Origin: JAJPHF01 sp035293805
GTDB taxonomy: Bacteria > Chloroflexota > UBA6077 > JAJPHF01
Direction: 5' to 3'
DNA: 64,000 nucleotides
Assembly: GCA_035293805.1 (NCBI GenBank)
Contig: DATGMD010000036.1
Location: 1 to 64,000, forward strand
The notes under the pieces are model-generated. The model was not told where the DNA came from, did no database searches, and was given only the letters and a program-made list of their open reading frames with translations. Below, piece after piece: positions 8,619 through 16,834 of the stretch (its first letter is position 1; every line of letters starts with the position of its first letter). The position numbers and the translations under genes were made by a program.

Positions 8619-9200
8619 GTGGAGTCGAAGCAAGGGCTACCGATCATCGCGTTCGCGGCGCCGGCCGAGTGGGAGGCGTGGCTCGCGGCGCACCACGCGA
8701 CGGCGCAGGGCCTTTGGCTCAAGCTCGCCAAGAAGGACGCGGGCGTCGCCACCGTCTCCTACGCCGAAGCATTGGACGTGGCGCTCTGCTACGGCTGGAT
8801 CGACGGCCAGAAGGCCGCCCACGACGAGCGCTTCTGGCTGCAGAAGTTCACGCCGCGCGGCCGGCGCAGCAAATGGTCGCGCGTCAATCGCGACAAGGCC
8901 GAGGCGCTGCTGGCGCAGGGCCGTGTGCAGCCGGCCGGTCTCGCGCACATCGAGCAGGCCCGCCAGGATGGCCGCTGGGACGCAGCGTACGAGTCGCAGA
9001 GCCGCGCCACGGTGCCCGACGACCTCCAGCAGGCGCTCGACGCGAACCCCGCCGCGCAAGCCTTCTTCGCCACCCTCGATAGCGCGAACCGCTACGCGAT
9101 CCTCTATCGGCTCCAGGACGCCAAGCGCCCCGAAACCCGCGCCCGCCGCCTCGCCCAGTTCGTCGCCATGCTGGCGGCGGGCCAGAAGCTGCACCCCTGA
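8619..9200 (+). CDS. YdeI/OmpD-associated family protein
   Basis: The 193-aa product matches the YdeI/OmpD-associated ('bacteriocin-protection') family. Visible features are W-E-A-W-L-A-A-H-H near the N-terminus, G-L-W-L-K-L-A-K-K, S-Y-A-E-A-L-D-V-A-L-C-Y-G-W-I-D-G-Q and W-L-Q-K-F-T-P-R with S-K-W-S-R-V-N, plus a C-terminal helical omega-like part. The molecular activity of the family is unclear. It starts with GTG at 8619, just after the terminator of the previous gene, so it has its own promoter; a TATCCT sequence at ~8586-8593 is a candidate -10. Confidence 0.88.
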   Translation: MESKQGLPIIAFAAPAEWEAWLAAHHATAQGLWLKLAKKDAGVATVSYAEALDVALCYGWIDGQKAAHDERFWLQKFTPRGRRSKWSRVNRDKAEALLAQGRVQPAGLAHIEQARQDGRWDAAYESQSRATVPDDLQQALDANPAAQAFFATLDSANRYAILYRLQDAKRPETRARRLAQFVAMLAAGQKLHP

Positions 9201-9341
9201 GCGTCGCATCGCGCCCCTGTCCGCGGGCGCCCCTACCACGCGCCGCCCCGGTACGTGCGCGCTCTACGGCCTGCCGCTGATTGCCGCCGCCGAGCGGGTG
9301 TGCTACCGTGGGCGCACGACCTTGGGACGGATGGGGAGCGA

Positions 9342-10517
9342 ATGGAGCGGGGGCGACGGACCACGGGACGAAAGCAACGCATGGTCGGGCTGGCCGCAGC
9401 GGCGCTCGCCGCGGCGCTGCTGGCGGGCTGCGGCCCGGGCGCGGCGCCCGGCGAGGGCGAGCGCGCGGGGGCGTCCGCCACAGGATCGAGCGGCGCCCGA
9501 GCGAGCACGGGCGGCACAGCCGCACCAGGTGCGGGCGCGGCAGCCGAACCGGGGGCCGCGGCGAATGCCGCAGCGGCGGGGGGGTCGGGGGGGCCAGCCG
9601 CGCCTGCGGTGGCGCCCACCGCCCCGCCGGAGCCCGAGCGCTTCCGCTACGGCACGCCGTCCACGTCGCTGAACTACTACTACCTGCTGTTCGGCGACAC
9701 GGAGGGCCTGTACGAGCAGGAGGGGCTGGCGCCGGAGGTGTTGCAGCTGCCGGCCAGCACGCTGCTCGCGGCGCTGACGGCCGGCGAGGTGGACTACACC
9801 GCCGGGGCCGCGGGCGGCATCCGCATGGCGGTGCTCGGGCAGCCGGTGCGGCTGGTATCGTCGGTGAGCCTGCTGAACTTCAGCCTGGTGACGCGGCCCG
9901 AGGTGCCGGATGGTGCGGCGCTGAAAGGCAAGGCCGTCGGCGTCGGCTCGCGCGGCGCCTCGGCCGACCGCGCCATGCAGCGCGCCGTGCGCAGCGTGGG
10001 CCTCGATCCCGGCGACGTGACGACTGCCGTCATCGGCGACATGCCGCTCCAGTGGGAGGCGCTCCGCAGCGGCCGCGTCGCCGCGATCATGGCGTCGCCG
10101 CCGCTCAGCAGCGACCTGGAGCGCGAGGGCTACCACGTGCTGGCCAACACCGCGAGCCTGGAGCCGGCCGTGGTGGGCGGCGTGGCCGGCACCGTTGTGC
10201 GCCTGGCCGCCACGCGCGACCGCACACGGCGCCTGGTGCGCGCCGAGGCGGCAATCGTGCGCTACATGAAGGCCAATCCCGACGTGACGGCCGCGCGTAT
10301 CGCCGAGCGGTACCAGCTCAGCGCCGAGGACGCGAAGGCCGCCTATTCCCAGGTAGTGCCCTACTACTGGGACGAGTACACCTTCAACCTGCCCGCCGTG
10401 GATGCCACGATCGCGGCCGAGCGCGAGGCCGCCGAGCTCGCCGCGGCCGTGCCGCGCGAGCAGGTGGTGGATGCGAGCTTTCTGACGCAGCTGCAAGCGG
10501 GAGGCGAGCCGCGGTAG
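9342..10517 (+). CDS. ABC transporter substrate-binding lipoprotein
   Basis: This 391-aa NMT1/THI5-like binding protein has a lipobox LLAGC (~residue 28) followed by a Gly/Ala-rich low-complexity linker of nearly 70 residues. The binding fold begins near F-R-Y-G-T-P-S-T-S-L-N-Y-Y-Y. The motif G-L-Y-E-Q-E-G-L-A-P-E-V is the usual first-lobe signature. ATG at 9342 is chosen because GGGGAGCGA lies directly upstream; 9381 is an alternative. It is one of four secreted SBPs in 11 kb and has no transporter partner genes. The ligand is unknown. Confidence 0.85.
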   Translation: MERGRRTTGRKQRMVGLAAAALAAALLAGCGPGAAPGEGERAGASATGSSGARASTGGTAAPGAGAAAEPGAAANAAAAGGSGGPAAPAVAPTAPPEPERFRYGTPSTSLNYYYLLFGDTEGLYEQEGLAPEVLQLPASTLLAALTAGEVDYTAGAAGGIRMAVLGQPVRLVSSVSLLNFSLVTRPEVPDGAALKGKAVGVGSRGASADRAMQRAVRSVGLDPGDVTTAVIGDMPLQWEALRSGRVAAIMASPPLSSDLEREGYHVLANTASLEPAVVGGVAGTVVRLAATRDRTRRLVRAEAAIVRYMKANPDVTAARIAERYQLSAEDAKAAYSQVVPYYWDEYTFNLPAVDATIAAEREAAELAAAVPREQVVDASFLTQLQAGGEPR

Positions 10518-10616
10518 GGGTCGGCGCCCCACGTCTTGGGTCTGGTGGGCGACCGGCTGGCGGCAGGCGTCGCGGGCCGGTCGGCGAGGCGCGGTCTGAG
10601 AGAGAGAGGTACGTCG

Positions 10617-11765
10617 ATGGCGCCGACCGGATCGTCTGTTGGACTCGCCGTGCTCCTGGCGGCGGCGGTCGCCTGCGCGAGCCCGGCGCGCACCCCCACG
10701 AGCACTACAGCGCCCGGCGCCGCCGCGCCGAGCGGGCCGGCGCCCGCGAGCGCGCCCGCCGCCGCGCCGAGCCCCGCGGCCCCGAGCGGCGGCGCGGCGC
10801 CCCCGGAGCCCGTCCACATCGTCGCCAGCCACCTGCCGGCGACGCACAGCGGCGGCCTGTACATCGCTTACGAGCGCGGTTACTTCGCCGAGCAGGGCCT
10901 CGACGTCGACCTGGAGCCGTCGTTCGCGTCCAGCGAGGCGCTCACGATGCTCAACTCGGGCGCGCTCGACGTGTACGGCGGCGCGACGGGCGCCAACCTG
11001 TACAACGCGGTCCAGCGCGGCGTCCACCTACGGGCGGTGGCCGACAAGGCGCACTCGGAGCCGGGCATCAAGTACAAGGCGATCATGGCGCGCAAGGACC
11101 TGTGGGACAGCGGCGCCGTGCGGACGATGGCCGACCTGCGCGGGCGGCCGTTCGGCGGCCTGCCGGGCGGCGGCAGCACGGAGTATCAGTCGGAGAAGCT
11201 GCTGCAGACCGGCGGCGTGCTGTTCAGCGAGGTCGACTTCAAGCCGCTGAACACGCCCGACCAGCTTGCCGCGCTCTCCAACAAGAGCATCGACGCCGTG
11301 TTCACCTTCCAGCCAGCCCTGTGTACCGCCGAGCGGCTGGGGCTGGGCGTGGCGATGCCGCCGTACATGGACGACATCGCCCCCGGCCTGGAGGGCGGCG
11401 TCATCAACTACGGCGAGCAGTTCATGCGCGACAAGACGCAGGCGGCGCGCGGCTTCATGGTGGCCTACGTCCACGCGCTGCGCGACTACAACGACGCGCA
11501 GCTGTACAACGTGAACCGGCCGCTGATCGTGGACATCCTGCAGAAGTACGTGAACCTGCCCGACCTGAGCTACTACGACGACTGCGAGTGGGGCCGCCTC
11601 TATCCCGACGGCCACATCAACCGCGCGTCGATCGAGGACGAGATCCAGTGGAGCGTGAAGGCCGGCTTCATGGACCGCCCGATCAGCGTGGACCAGATCG
11701 TGGACGACCAGTGGGTGGAGTACGCGGGCCAGCAGCTCGGCCCCTACCAGCCCGGCGGGCGCTAG
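10617..11765 (+). CDS. ABC transporter substrate-binding lipoprotein
   Basis: The 382-aa NMT1/SsuA-like protein has a short signal peptide and a plausible lipobox Cys (VACASPA). After an Ala/Pro linker, H-S-G-G-L-Y-I-A-Y-E-R-G-Y-F-A-E-Q-G-L-D-V-D shows the conserved first lobe, and G-R-P-F-G-G-L-P-G-G-G-S-T-E-Y the hinge region. ATG at 10617 has an AGAGAGAGGT ribosome-binding site. It follows the previous binding-protein gene by 99 nt on the same strand, suggesting co-expression. The C-terminal region (Y-Y-D-D-C-E-W-G-R) differs from its neighbours, so the ligands probably differ. Confidence 0.85.
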   Translation: MAPTGSSVGLAVLLAAAVACASPARTPTSTTAPGAAAPSGPAPASAPAAAPSPAAPSGGAAPPEPVHIVASHLPATHSGGLYIAYERGYFAEQGLDVDLEPSFASSEALTMLNSGALDVYGGATGANLYNAVQRGVHLRAVADKAHSEPGIKYKAIMARKDLWDSGAVRTMADLRGRPFGGLPGGGSTEYQSEKLLQTGGVLFSEVDFKPLNTPDQLAALSNKSIDAVFTFQPALCTAERLGLGVAMPPYMDDIAPGLEGGVINYGEQFMRDKTQAARGFMVAYVHALRDYNDAQLYNVNRPLIVDILQKYVNLPDLSYYDDCEWGRLYPDGHINRASIEDEIQWSVKAGFMDRPISVDQIVDDQWVEYAGQQLGPYQPGGR

Positions 11766-11871
11766 CGCCGCGGTGGGGGTCGCGCCCGCAACGCTATTCG
11801 CCCCGTGCTTTTGACCCGGCCGGCGCTCGGCGGCTATGGTGTGCTCGCCAACTGCCGAAAGGAGCGTTTGG

Positions 11872-12837
11872 ATGCTGACGTTCCCCCGTGTCATCCGCAT
11901 GCCGGTCGTCATGCGCTCGCGGCTCATGCTGGAGGTGGCCTCCGAGCTGGTGGCCGCCGAGGAGTGGCCCGAGCGCCAGGTGACGATCCACTTCCGGCCA
12001 CAGGGCGACGAGGCGTGGCGGCTGTGCTTCTTCGCCAGCGACGCGCCCAACGCCGTGGACGCCGTTGTGAACGGCGAGGCCGACATCGCCATCTGCAACC
12101 CGGGCGGCGTGCTGGCGATGGCGCTGCGCGGCGCCGGCCCGTACCAGGAGCCGATCCCCCTGCGCGCGATCATGGTGCTGCCGCAGTTCGACCAGTTCGG
12201 CTTCGGCGTCACCAGCCAGTCGGGCATCACGTCGCTGGCCCAGGTGCGCGAGCGGCGCTACCCGCTCAAGGTGTCGCTGCGCGGCCAGCGCGACCACTCG
12301 GTCCACTTCCTGGCGAACCAGGTGCTAGCGACCTACGGTTTCTCGTTCGACGACATCGAGGCGTGGGGCGGCCAGGTACGCTACGACGAGGAGTTTCCGA
12401 ACGGGCCGAACCGCATCGGCGCGGTCGAGCGCGGTGAGGTCGACGCGCTCTTCGACGAGGCGATGCCGATGTGGGCGACGCGGGCGCTGGAGCTGGGTAT
12501 GCGCTTCCTGCCCGTGGACGAGCCGCAGCTCCAGCAGCTTGAAGGGATGGGCCTGCGGCGCGTGCCGATCACGCGGGAAGAGTACCCGGCGCTGCCCGCC
12601 GACGTGTGGACGATCGACTTCAGCGGCTGGCCGGTGTTCACGCTCGCCAGCACGCCCGACCGCGTCGTCACCGCGTTCTGCCAGGCGCTAGAGAACCGCA
12701 AGGACCGCATCCCCTGGTACGGGCAGGGGCCGATGCGCCTCGACCTGATGTGCAAGGACACGAAGGAGGGGCCGCTGGACATCCCCCTGCACCCGGCGGC
12801 GGAGGCCTTCTGGCGCAGTCAGGGCTATCTCGCGTAG
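11872..12837 (+). CDS. TAXI/NMT1-like solute-binding protein without signal peptide
   Basis: This 321-aa protein has a periplasmic-binding-protein fold. Features include V-V-N-G-E-A-D-I-A-I-C-N-P-G-G-V-L (the TAXI-like ligand loop), S-Q-S-G-I-T-S-L-A-Q-V-R and a two-lobe layout. The N-terminus (MLTFPRVIRMPVVMRSRLM) has no hydrophobic core, so unlike its neighbours it should remain in the cytoplasm. ATG at 11872 has an excellent AAAGGAG ribosome-binding site. A cytoplasmic SBP fold could mean a ligand sensor or an enzyme such as a THI5-like or isomerase-type protein. The context, between two orphan SBPs, suggests the same substrate class. Confidence 0.7.
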   Translation: MLTFPRVIRMPVVMRSRLMLEVASELVAAEEWPERQVTIHFRPQGDEAWRLCFFASDAPNAVDAVVNGEADIAICNPGGVLAMALRGAGPYQEPIPLRAIMVLPQFDQFGFGVTSQSGITSLAQVRERRYPLKVSLRGQRDHSVHFLANQVLATYGFSFDDIEAWGGQVRYDEEFPNGPNRIGAVERGEVDALFDEAMPMWATRALELGMRFLPVDEPQLQQLEGMGLRRVPITREEYPALPADVWTIDFSGWPVFTLASTPDRVVTAFCQALENRKDRIPWYGQGPMRLDLMCKDTKEGPLDIPLHPAAEAFWRSQGYLA

Positions 12838-12930
12838 GGGATAGGGAATAGGGACTAGAGAGGTAGGGAATAGGGGGTAGGGGATAGGGACAGCGGCCGT
12901 CTCCGTTCCCTACCCCCTACCCCCTATCAC
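12838..12930. repeat. G-run repeat tract with inverted C-run arm
   Basis: Between two convergent gene ends lies a tract of GGGATA/GGGAATA/GGGGGTA units (about 12838-12891). It faces its complement CCCTACCCCCTACCCCCTATC at ~12906-12927. The two arms can form a long imperfect hairpin serving both convergent transcripts as a terminator. The G-rich arm also fits the pattern for a G-quadruplex. The stem flanks the GC palindrome core GCGGCCGT. Confidence 0.6.
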
Positions 12931-14076
12931 CTACTGGTATTGCTGGTCCCAGGCCTGGAACTGGCCGCTGGCCTGGAGGGCGTCGAGGAACCGCGTGTCC
13001 ACGAAGTCCTCGGGCCGCGCGCCGCGCGCCCGGTCGTCGCTCTCGGCCAGCACGTCGACGATCGCCTGGATGCCTTTCACCGAGGGATAGGGCGGCACGA
13101 CGTACAGGTCGCGGTAGTGTGCGTAGGTCTCGGCCAGCGCCTCGGGATCGTCGATGCGCATGAACTTGCCCACCGCCGCGCGCGACGGTTCGGGGTTCGC
13201 GCGGTAGTAATACAGCCCCTCGGCCCAGGCGCGCACGAAGCGGGCGACCGGCTCGGGGTCCTCGGCGATACGGCGCCGGGTGGTGATGACGACCGTGTGC
13301 TGGTACTCCAGGCCCAGGCTCGCCACGTCGGTGAGCTTGGTGAGGCCGAGCTTGCGGGCGCGCGTGGTGAGCGGCGGCTGGAGGATGGTGGCGTCGACGG
13401 CGCCCGACTCCAGCGCGGCGAGGCGCTCGGGCGGCTGGCCGACCTGCACGATCTGCACGTCGGTCGCGGGGTCGAGGCCCCAGCGGCGCGCAGCGAAGCG
13501 GGCGGCAAAGTCGGTCGAGTCGCCAAGCTGGGTCACGCCGATGCGCTTGCCGCGCAGCTCGGCCGGGTCGCGCACCTCGCGTGTCCAAATGCTGGTGTCG
13601 AGCGTGTTCAGCGCGGCGGCCACGGCCACGACGTCGGCGCCCGCGATGCCCGCACCCACCACCTCGGCGCCCGAGGTGACGACCAGCGGATACTCGCCGG
13701 CCAGCAGGCCGGCCGTGGCGGTGCGCCCACCGATGTTCGACGTCTCGACCTCCAGGCCGTGGCGGGCGAAAATGCCCGCGTCCTGGAGCACCTGGAGGAG
13801 CGCCTGGCTGCCGGCCACGGCGCTGTGGACGACGCGCGTCTTGATGAGAGGTGGGGACTCGGCCCGCTCCCCATTGCCTACGGGTGAGGGCGCGGGGGCG
13901 CTGGCAGCGGGCGCCGCGGGCTGCGCGGCCGGGGCCGCCGGAGCGGCGGGTCGGGCGGGCGCGGCGGTGGGAGCGCAGGCGCTCAGGAGGAGCGCCACGA
14001 CCGCCGCGATGCCCAGGGGCGGCCGGCGCCAACGGCTTGCGCGCTCGGGATTGACGGCTTGGCTACGCGCGGCCAT
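12931..14076 (-). CDS. ABC transporter substrate-binding lipoprotein
   Basis: The 381-aa NMT1/SsuA-like binding protein has lipobox LLLSACAP (~residue 35) and an Ala/Pro linker. A fold follows with L-L-Q-V-L-Q-D-A-G-I-F-A-R-H-G-L-E-V-E, G-D-S-T-D-F-A-A-R-F and A-L-E-S-G-A-V-D-A-T-I-L-Q-P-P. ATG at 14076 overlaps the end of the UbiD gene by 14 bases, so the two are translationally coupled. That ties this binding protein to prFMN-dependent (de)carboxylation; the ligand may be an aromatic or alpha,beta-unsaturated acid. This functional link is inference from the overlap only. Confidence 0.85.
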   Translation of the reverse strand: MAARSQAVNPERASRWRRPPLGIAAVVALLLSACAPTAAPARPAAPAAPAAQPAAPAASAPAPSPVGNGERAESPPLIKTRVVHSAVAGSQALLQVLQDAGIFARHGLEVETSNIGGRTATAGLLAGEYPLVVTSGAEVVGAGIAGADVVAVAAALNTLDTSIWTREVRDPAELRGKRIGVTQLGDSTDFAARFAARRWGLDPATDVQIVQVGQPPERLAALESGAVDATILQPPLTTRARKLGLTKLTDVASLGLEYQHTVVITTRRRIAEDPEPVARFVRAWAEGLYYYRANPEPSRAAVGKFMRIDDPEALAETYAHYRDLYVVPPYPSVKGIQAIVDVLAESDDRARGARPEDFVDTRFLDALQASGQFQAWDQQYQ

Positions 14077-15502
14077 AGGGAATCCCCCACTTGGCGGCGA
14101 TCTGCTGCTTGTAGGCGGTGTCGAAGACGTTGGCCGCGGGGAACGGCTTGCCGTAAGGGCGGCAGGCGTCGACGATGATGCGCGAGCTGACGGGGTTGCC
14201 GGTGGCGCGGACCTCGTCGGGGAGCGCGGGGTCGGCGGGCGAGGTCCAGACGCCGCGCACCACGTCCACGTTGTCCACGTTGCAGCGCGTGCCCATCGCC
14301 CAGAACACCTCGCCGGGGTTGGCGATGTCGATGTCGTCGTCCACGACGACGACCCACTTGCCGGCATAGGCGGCCGAGCGGACGCAGGTAGCGGCGAGGC
14401 CGACCTGCTTGGCGTGGCCGGCGTACTGCTGCTGGATGCGCACGACCAGGAACAGGCCGAAGTAGGTGGCCAGCTGCCAGACGCCGGTGATGCCGGTGCA
14501 GCCGGCGCGCTCCAGCTCGTCCCAGACGAGCGGCACGGTGCGGGGAAAGGCGAAGGCGTAGGGGCGCGGCGGCTTGAGCGGCGGCGAGCCGAGGATGATC
14601 GGGGCGTCGCGGTGCAGGACGGTGTGAACGCGGAGCACGGGCACGACGGCCTGCTCGCGCTTGTGGATGCCGGCGTAGTAGCCGGGCCACTCGCCGAACG
14701 GCCCCTCGTCGCAGGACTCCTCCGTGAGCGGCGGGATCTCACCCTCCAGCACGATCTCCGCGGTGGCGGGGATGGGCAGGTCGGTGTACGGGCCGCGCGT
14801 GATGGGCACCGGGGCGCCCTTCAGCCAGCCGACGAAGTCGTACTCGCTGACGCCCCAGGGGACGGGTAGCGTGGCGGCGGCGAACAGCGCGGGATCGTGG
14901 CCGAGCGAGACCGCGACAGGGCACGGCTCGCCGCGCGCGTGGTACTTGTTCAGCATGATGCGGGCGTGCTTGCCCTGGACGATGAGCAGCGAGAGGCGGT
15001 CGGGGCCCTGCACCTGGCCGCGGTAGGTGCCGAGGTTCACCCAGCCCTCGTCGGGGTCGCGCACCACCACGGCGCAGCCGGTGGCGAGGTAGCGGCCGCC
15101 GTCCTTCTCGTGCCAGCGCGGCGTGGGGAACTGGCCGAGATCGACGTCGCGGCCGCGGCGCACGTTCTGGAGCACCGGCGCGGCGCTAACCTCGACGGGC
15201 GGCACCTTGTGGAACTCCTTGAGGCGCGTGCGCCAGCAGTTGGCCAGTTCGACGGGCCCGAGGTCGAGCGGCAGGTTGAGCGCGAGCGCAGTGCGGCGGG
15301 CGGTGGCGAAGCCGTTGGCGAGCACGCGGTAGCCGGGCGGGTAGTCGGCGATGCGGTCGAAGAGCAGCGCCGGGCCGCGGCGCTCGGCCTGAATCTCGGT
15401 GAGCGCGCCGATCTCTAGGTCCCAGTGGGCGCCGTCGAGGCGCTGCAGCTCGCCGAGCGCCTCGGCGGCGGCGATGAAACCGCGCAGGTCGTCGAAACTC
15501 AT
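14063..15502 (-). CDS. UbiD family (de)carboxylase
   Basis: The 479-aa protein is a full-length UbiD-family prFMN-dependent decarboxylase, which acts on aromatic or alpha,beta-unsaturated carboxylic acids in the cytoplasm. Characteristic segments are N-L-G-T-Y-R-G-Q-V (~residue 154), the E-G-P-F-G-E-W-P-G-Y-Y block (~262), which includes catalytic acidic and prFMN/metal ligands, and I-L-G-S-P-P (~295). No ubiX-like prenyltransferase gene is in the window, so the cofactor must come from elsewhere. It is first in a two-gene minus-strand operon with a substrate-binding lipoprotein. A 41-bp perfect palindrome sits 30 bp upstream of its start. Confidence 0.92.
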   Translation of the reverse strand: MSFDDLRGFIAAAEALGELQRLDGAHWDLEIGALTEIQAERRGPALLFDRIADYPPGYRVLANGFATARRTALALNLPLDLGPVELANCWRTRLKEFHKVPPVEVSAAPVLQNVRRGRDVDLGQFPTPRWHEKDGGRYLATGCAVVVRDPDEGWVNLGTYRGQVQGPDRLSLLIVQGKHARIMLNKYHARGEPCPVAVSLGHDPALFAAATLPVPWGVSEYDFVGWLKGAPVPITRGPYTDLPIPATAEIVLEGEIPPLTEESCDEGPFGEWPGYYAGIHKREQAVVPVLRVHTVLHRDAPIILGSPPLKPPRPYAFAFPRTVPLVWDELERAGCTGITGVWQLATYFGLFLVVRIQQQYAGHAKQVGLAATCVRSAAYAGKWVVVVDDDIDIANPGEVFWAMGTRCNVDNVDVVRGVWTSPADPALPDEVRATGNPVSSRIIVDACRPYGKPFPAANVFDTAYKQQIAAKWGIPYGRA

Positions 15503-15531
15503 TCGGTGCCCCCCCTAAGCACTCGGCCCGG

Positions 15532-15572
15532 GATAGTGTGTAGGTTTGGCTTCGCCAAACCTACACACTATC
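15532..15572. promoter_or_regulatory. 41-bp perfect inverted repeat upstream of ubiD-like gene
   Basis: The left arm (15532-15550, GATAGTGTGTAGGTTTGGC) and right arm (15554-15572) are perfectly complementary over 19 bp with a TTC centre. It lies in the divergent gap between the UbiD gene (start 15502, minus) and the LLM flavoenzyme gene (start 15710, plus). It is AT-richer than the surroundings. It may be an operator or a hairpin in the ubiD leader. No U-tract follows on either side, so a simple terminator is less likely. Confidence 0.55.
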
Positions 15573-15709
15573 CACGGCTGGCAGCTTAGCTCGCCAAGGA
15601 TACCAGGCGTCCGCGCGGGCAAGCCACGGCGAGCGGCCAGGAGCCGCGTCAGGCGCCTTGACCGGCGGGGCTGCATTCGCTACGCTCGCGCTGTGATGGC
15701 GGAGGGAAC

Positions 15710-16771
15710 ATGCGCTTCGGCTACTTCACCCTGACGGACAACCCGGCGGGCTACGGCGACCGCCGCCGCGATCCGAGCCAGTTCCTCCGCGAGGTGCTGG
15801 CGGAGGCCGTTCTGGCGGAGGAGCTAGGCTTTCACTCCGTCTGGCTGCCCGAGCACCACTTCGGCCTGTTCGGCTGCCTGCCCACGCCCGCCCAGTTCCT
15901 GAGCTACCTGGCCGCGCGCACCACGCGCGTGCGGCTGGCGCCCGGCACGATCGTCCTACCGATCAACGAGCCCCTGCGCGTCGCCGAGGAGTACGCCGCG
16001 CTCGACCTGCTCAGCAACGGCCGCGCCGTCTTCTGCGCCGGGCGCGGCTTCGACCGCCGCGAGTACCAGGCGTTCGGCGTGCCGCTCGAGGAGAGCCGCG
16101 AGCGCTTCGACGAGGCGCTGGCCCTCGTGCGCACGGCGCTGAGCGAGGAGCAGTTCACCTTCGCCGGCCGCTTCTACCATGTCGACGAGCCGATCACCGT
16201 GCTGCCGCGCCCCGTGCAGGAGCCCCATCCCCCCATGTACGTCGCCTGCTTCAGCCGCCCCACTGTCGAGATGGCGGCGCGCGGCGGCTACCACGCGATC
16301 TTCGCCCCGTTCGCGGCCGCCATGATGTTCGGCAGCCTGCAGCAAGCCGCCGACGAGTTCCGTGGCCTGGCGCGGGCCGCCGGCCACGCCGAGCCGCGGA
16401 TCATGTGCTCGTACTTCGCGGCCATCGCCGACAGCGCGGCCGAGACCCGCGCGGCCCAGGAGCGGCTGCTGTTCTACCTGCGCGCCGTCACCCCGGCCAA
16501 CCTCGACCCGAAAGCCAACCTGCCGCCGAACCTGGCCTACATGGCCGACATCGCCCGGCGCGTGCAGACGATGCAGCCCGAGCAATTGGGCGAGCGCAGC
16601 ATCGTCGCCGGCGACGCCGCGCGCTGCGTAGAGCTGTTCAAGCAGGTCGAGGCCGCCGGCATCGAGGAAGTCGTCCTCTACCTCAACTACGGCGCCTACT
16701 CTCACGCCGACACCGTGCGCCAGATGGAGCGCTTCGCCCGCGACGTCCTTCCCCACTTCGATGCGCTATGA
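15710..16771 (+). CDS. LLM class flavin-dependent oxidoreductase
   Basis: This 353-aa bacterial-luciferase-like monooxygenase has a TIM barrel that uses reduced flavin from a separate reductase. Diagnostic motifs are L-G-F-H-S-V-W-L-P-E-H-H-F (~residues 39-51), T-R-V-R-L-A-P-G-T-I-V-L-P (~73-85) and A-E-E-Y-A-A-L-D-L-L-S-N-G-R (~94-107). ATG at 15710 has a GGAGGGA ribosome-binding site. It is divergent from the UbiD gene. A downstream CocE-type hydrolase starts 63 bases after its stop, suggesting a catabolic unit (oxidation then ester or amide cleavage), though the substrate is unknown. Confidence 0.92.
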   Translation: MRFGYFTLTDNPAGYGDRRRDPSQFLREVLAEAVLAEELGFHSVWLPEHHFGLFGCLPTPAQFLSYLAARTTRVRLAPGTIVLPINEPLRVAEEYAALDLLSNGRAVFCAGRGFDRREYQAFGVPLEESRERFDEALALVRTALSEEQFTFAGRFYHVDEPITVLPRPVQEPHPPMYVACFSRPTVEMAARGGYHAIFAPFAAAMMFGSLQQAADEFRGLARAAGHAEPRIMCSYFAAIADSAAETRAAQERLLFYLRAVTPANLDPKANLPPNLAYMADIARRVQTMQPEQLGERSIVAGDAARCVELFKQVEAAGIEEVVLYLNYGAYSHADTVRQMERFARDVLPHFDAL

Positions 16772-16834
16772 TGAGCATACGCACCGCGCCGCCGGTGGCG
16801 CGGCGCCCGCCAGCCTATCGTCCGCGAGGTGCCC

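Noticed and set aside
9281..11878. 865-codon plus-strand ORF
   Set aside because: Shadow of two substrate-binding protein genes; translation is Arg/Gly/Ala-rich without domains.
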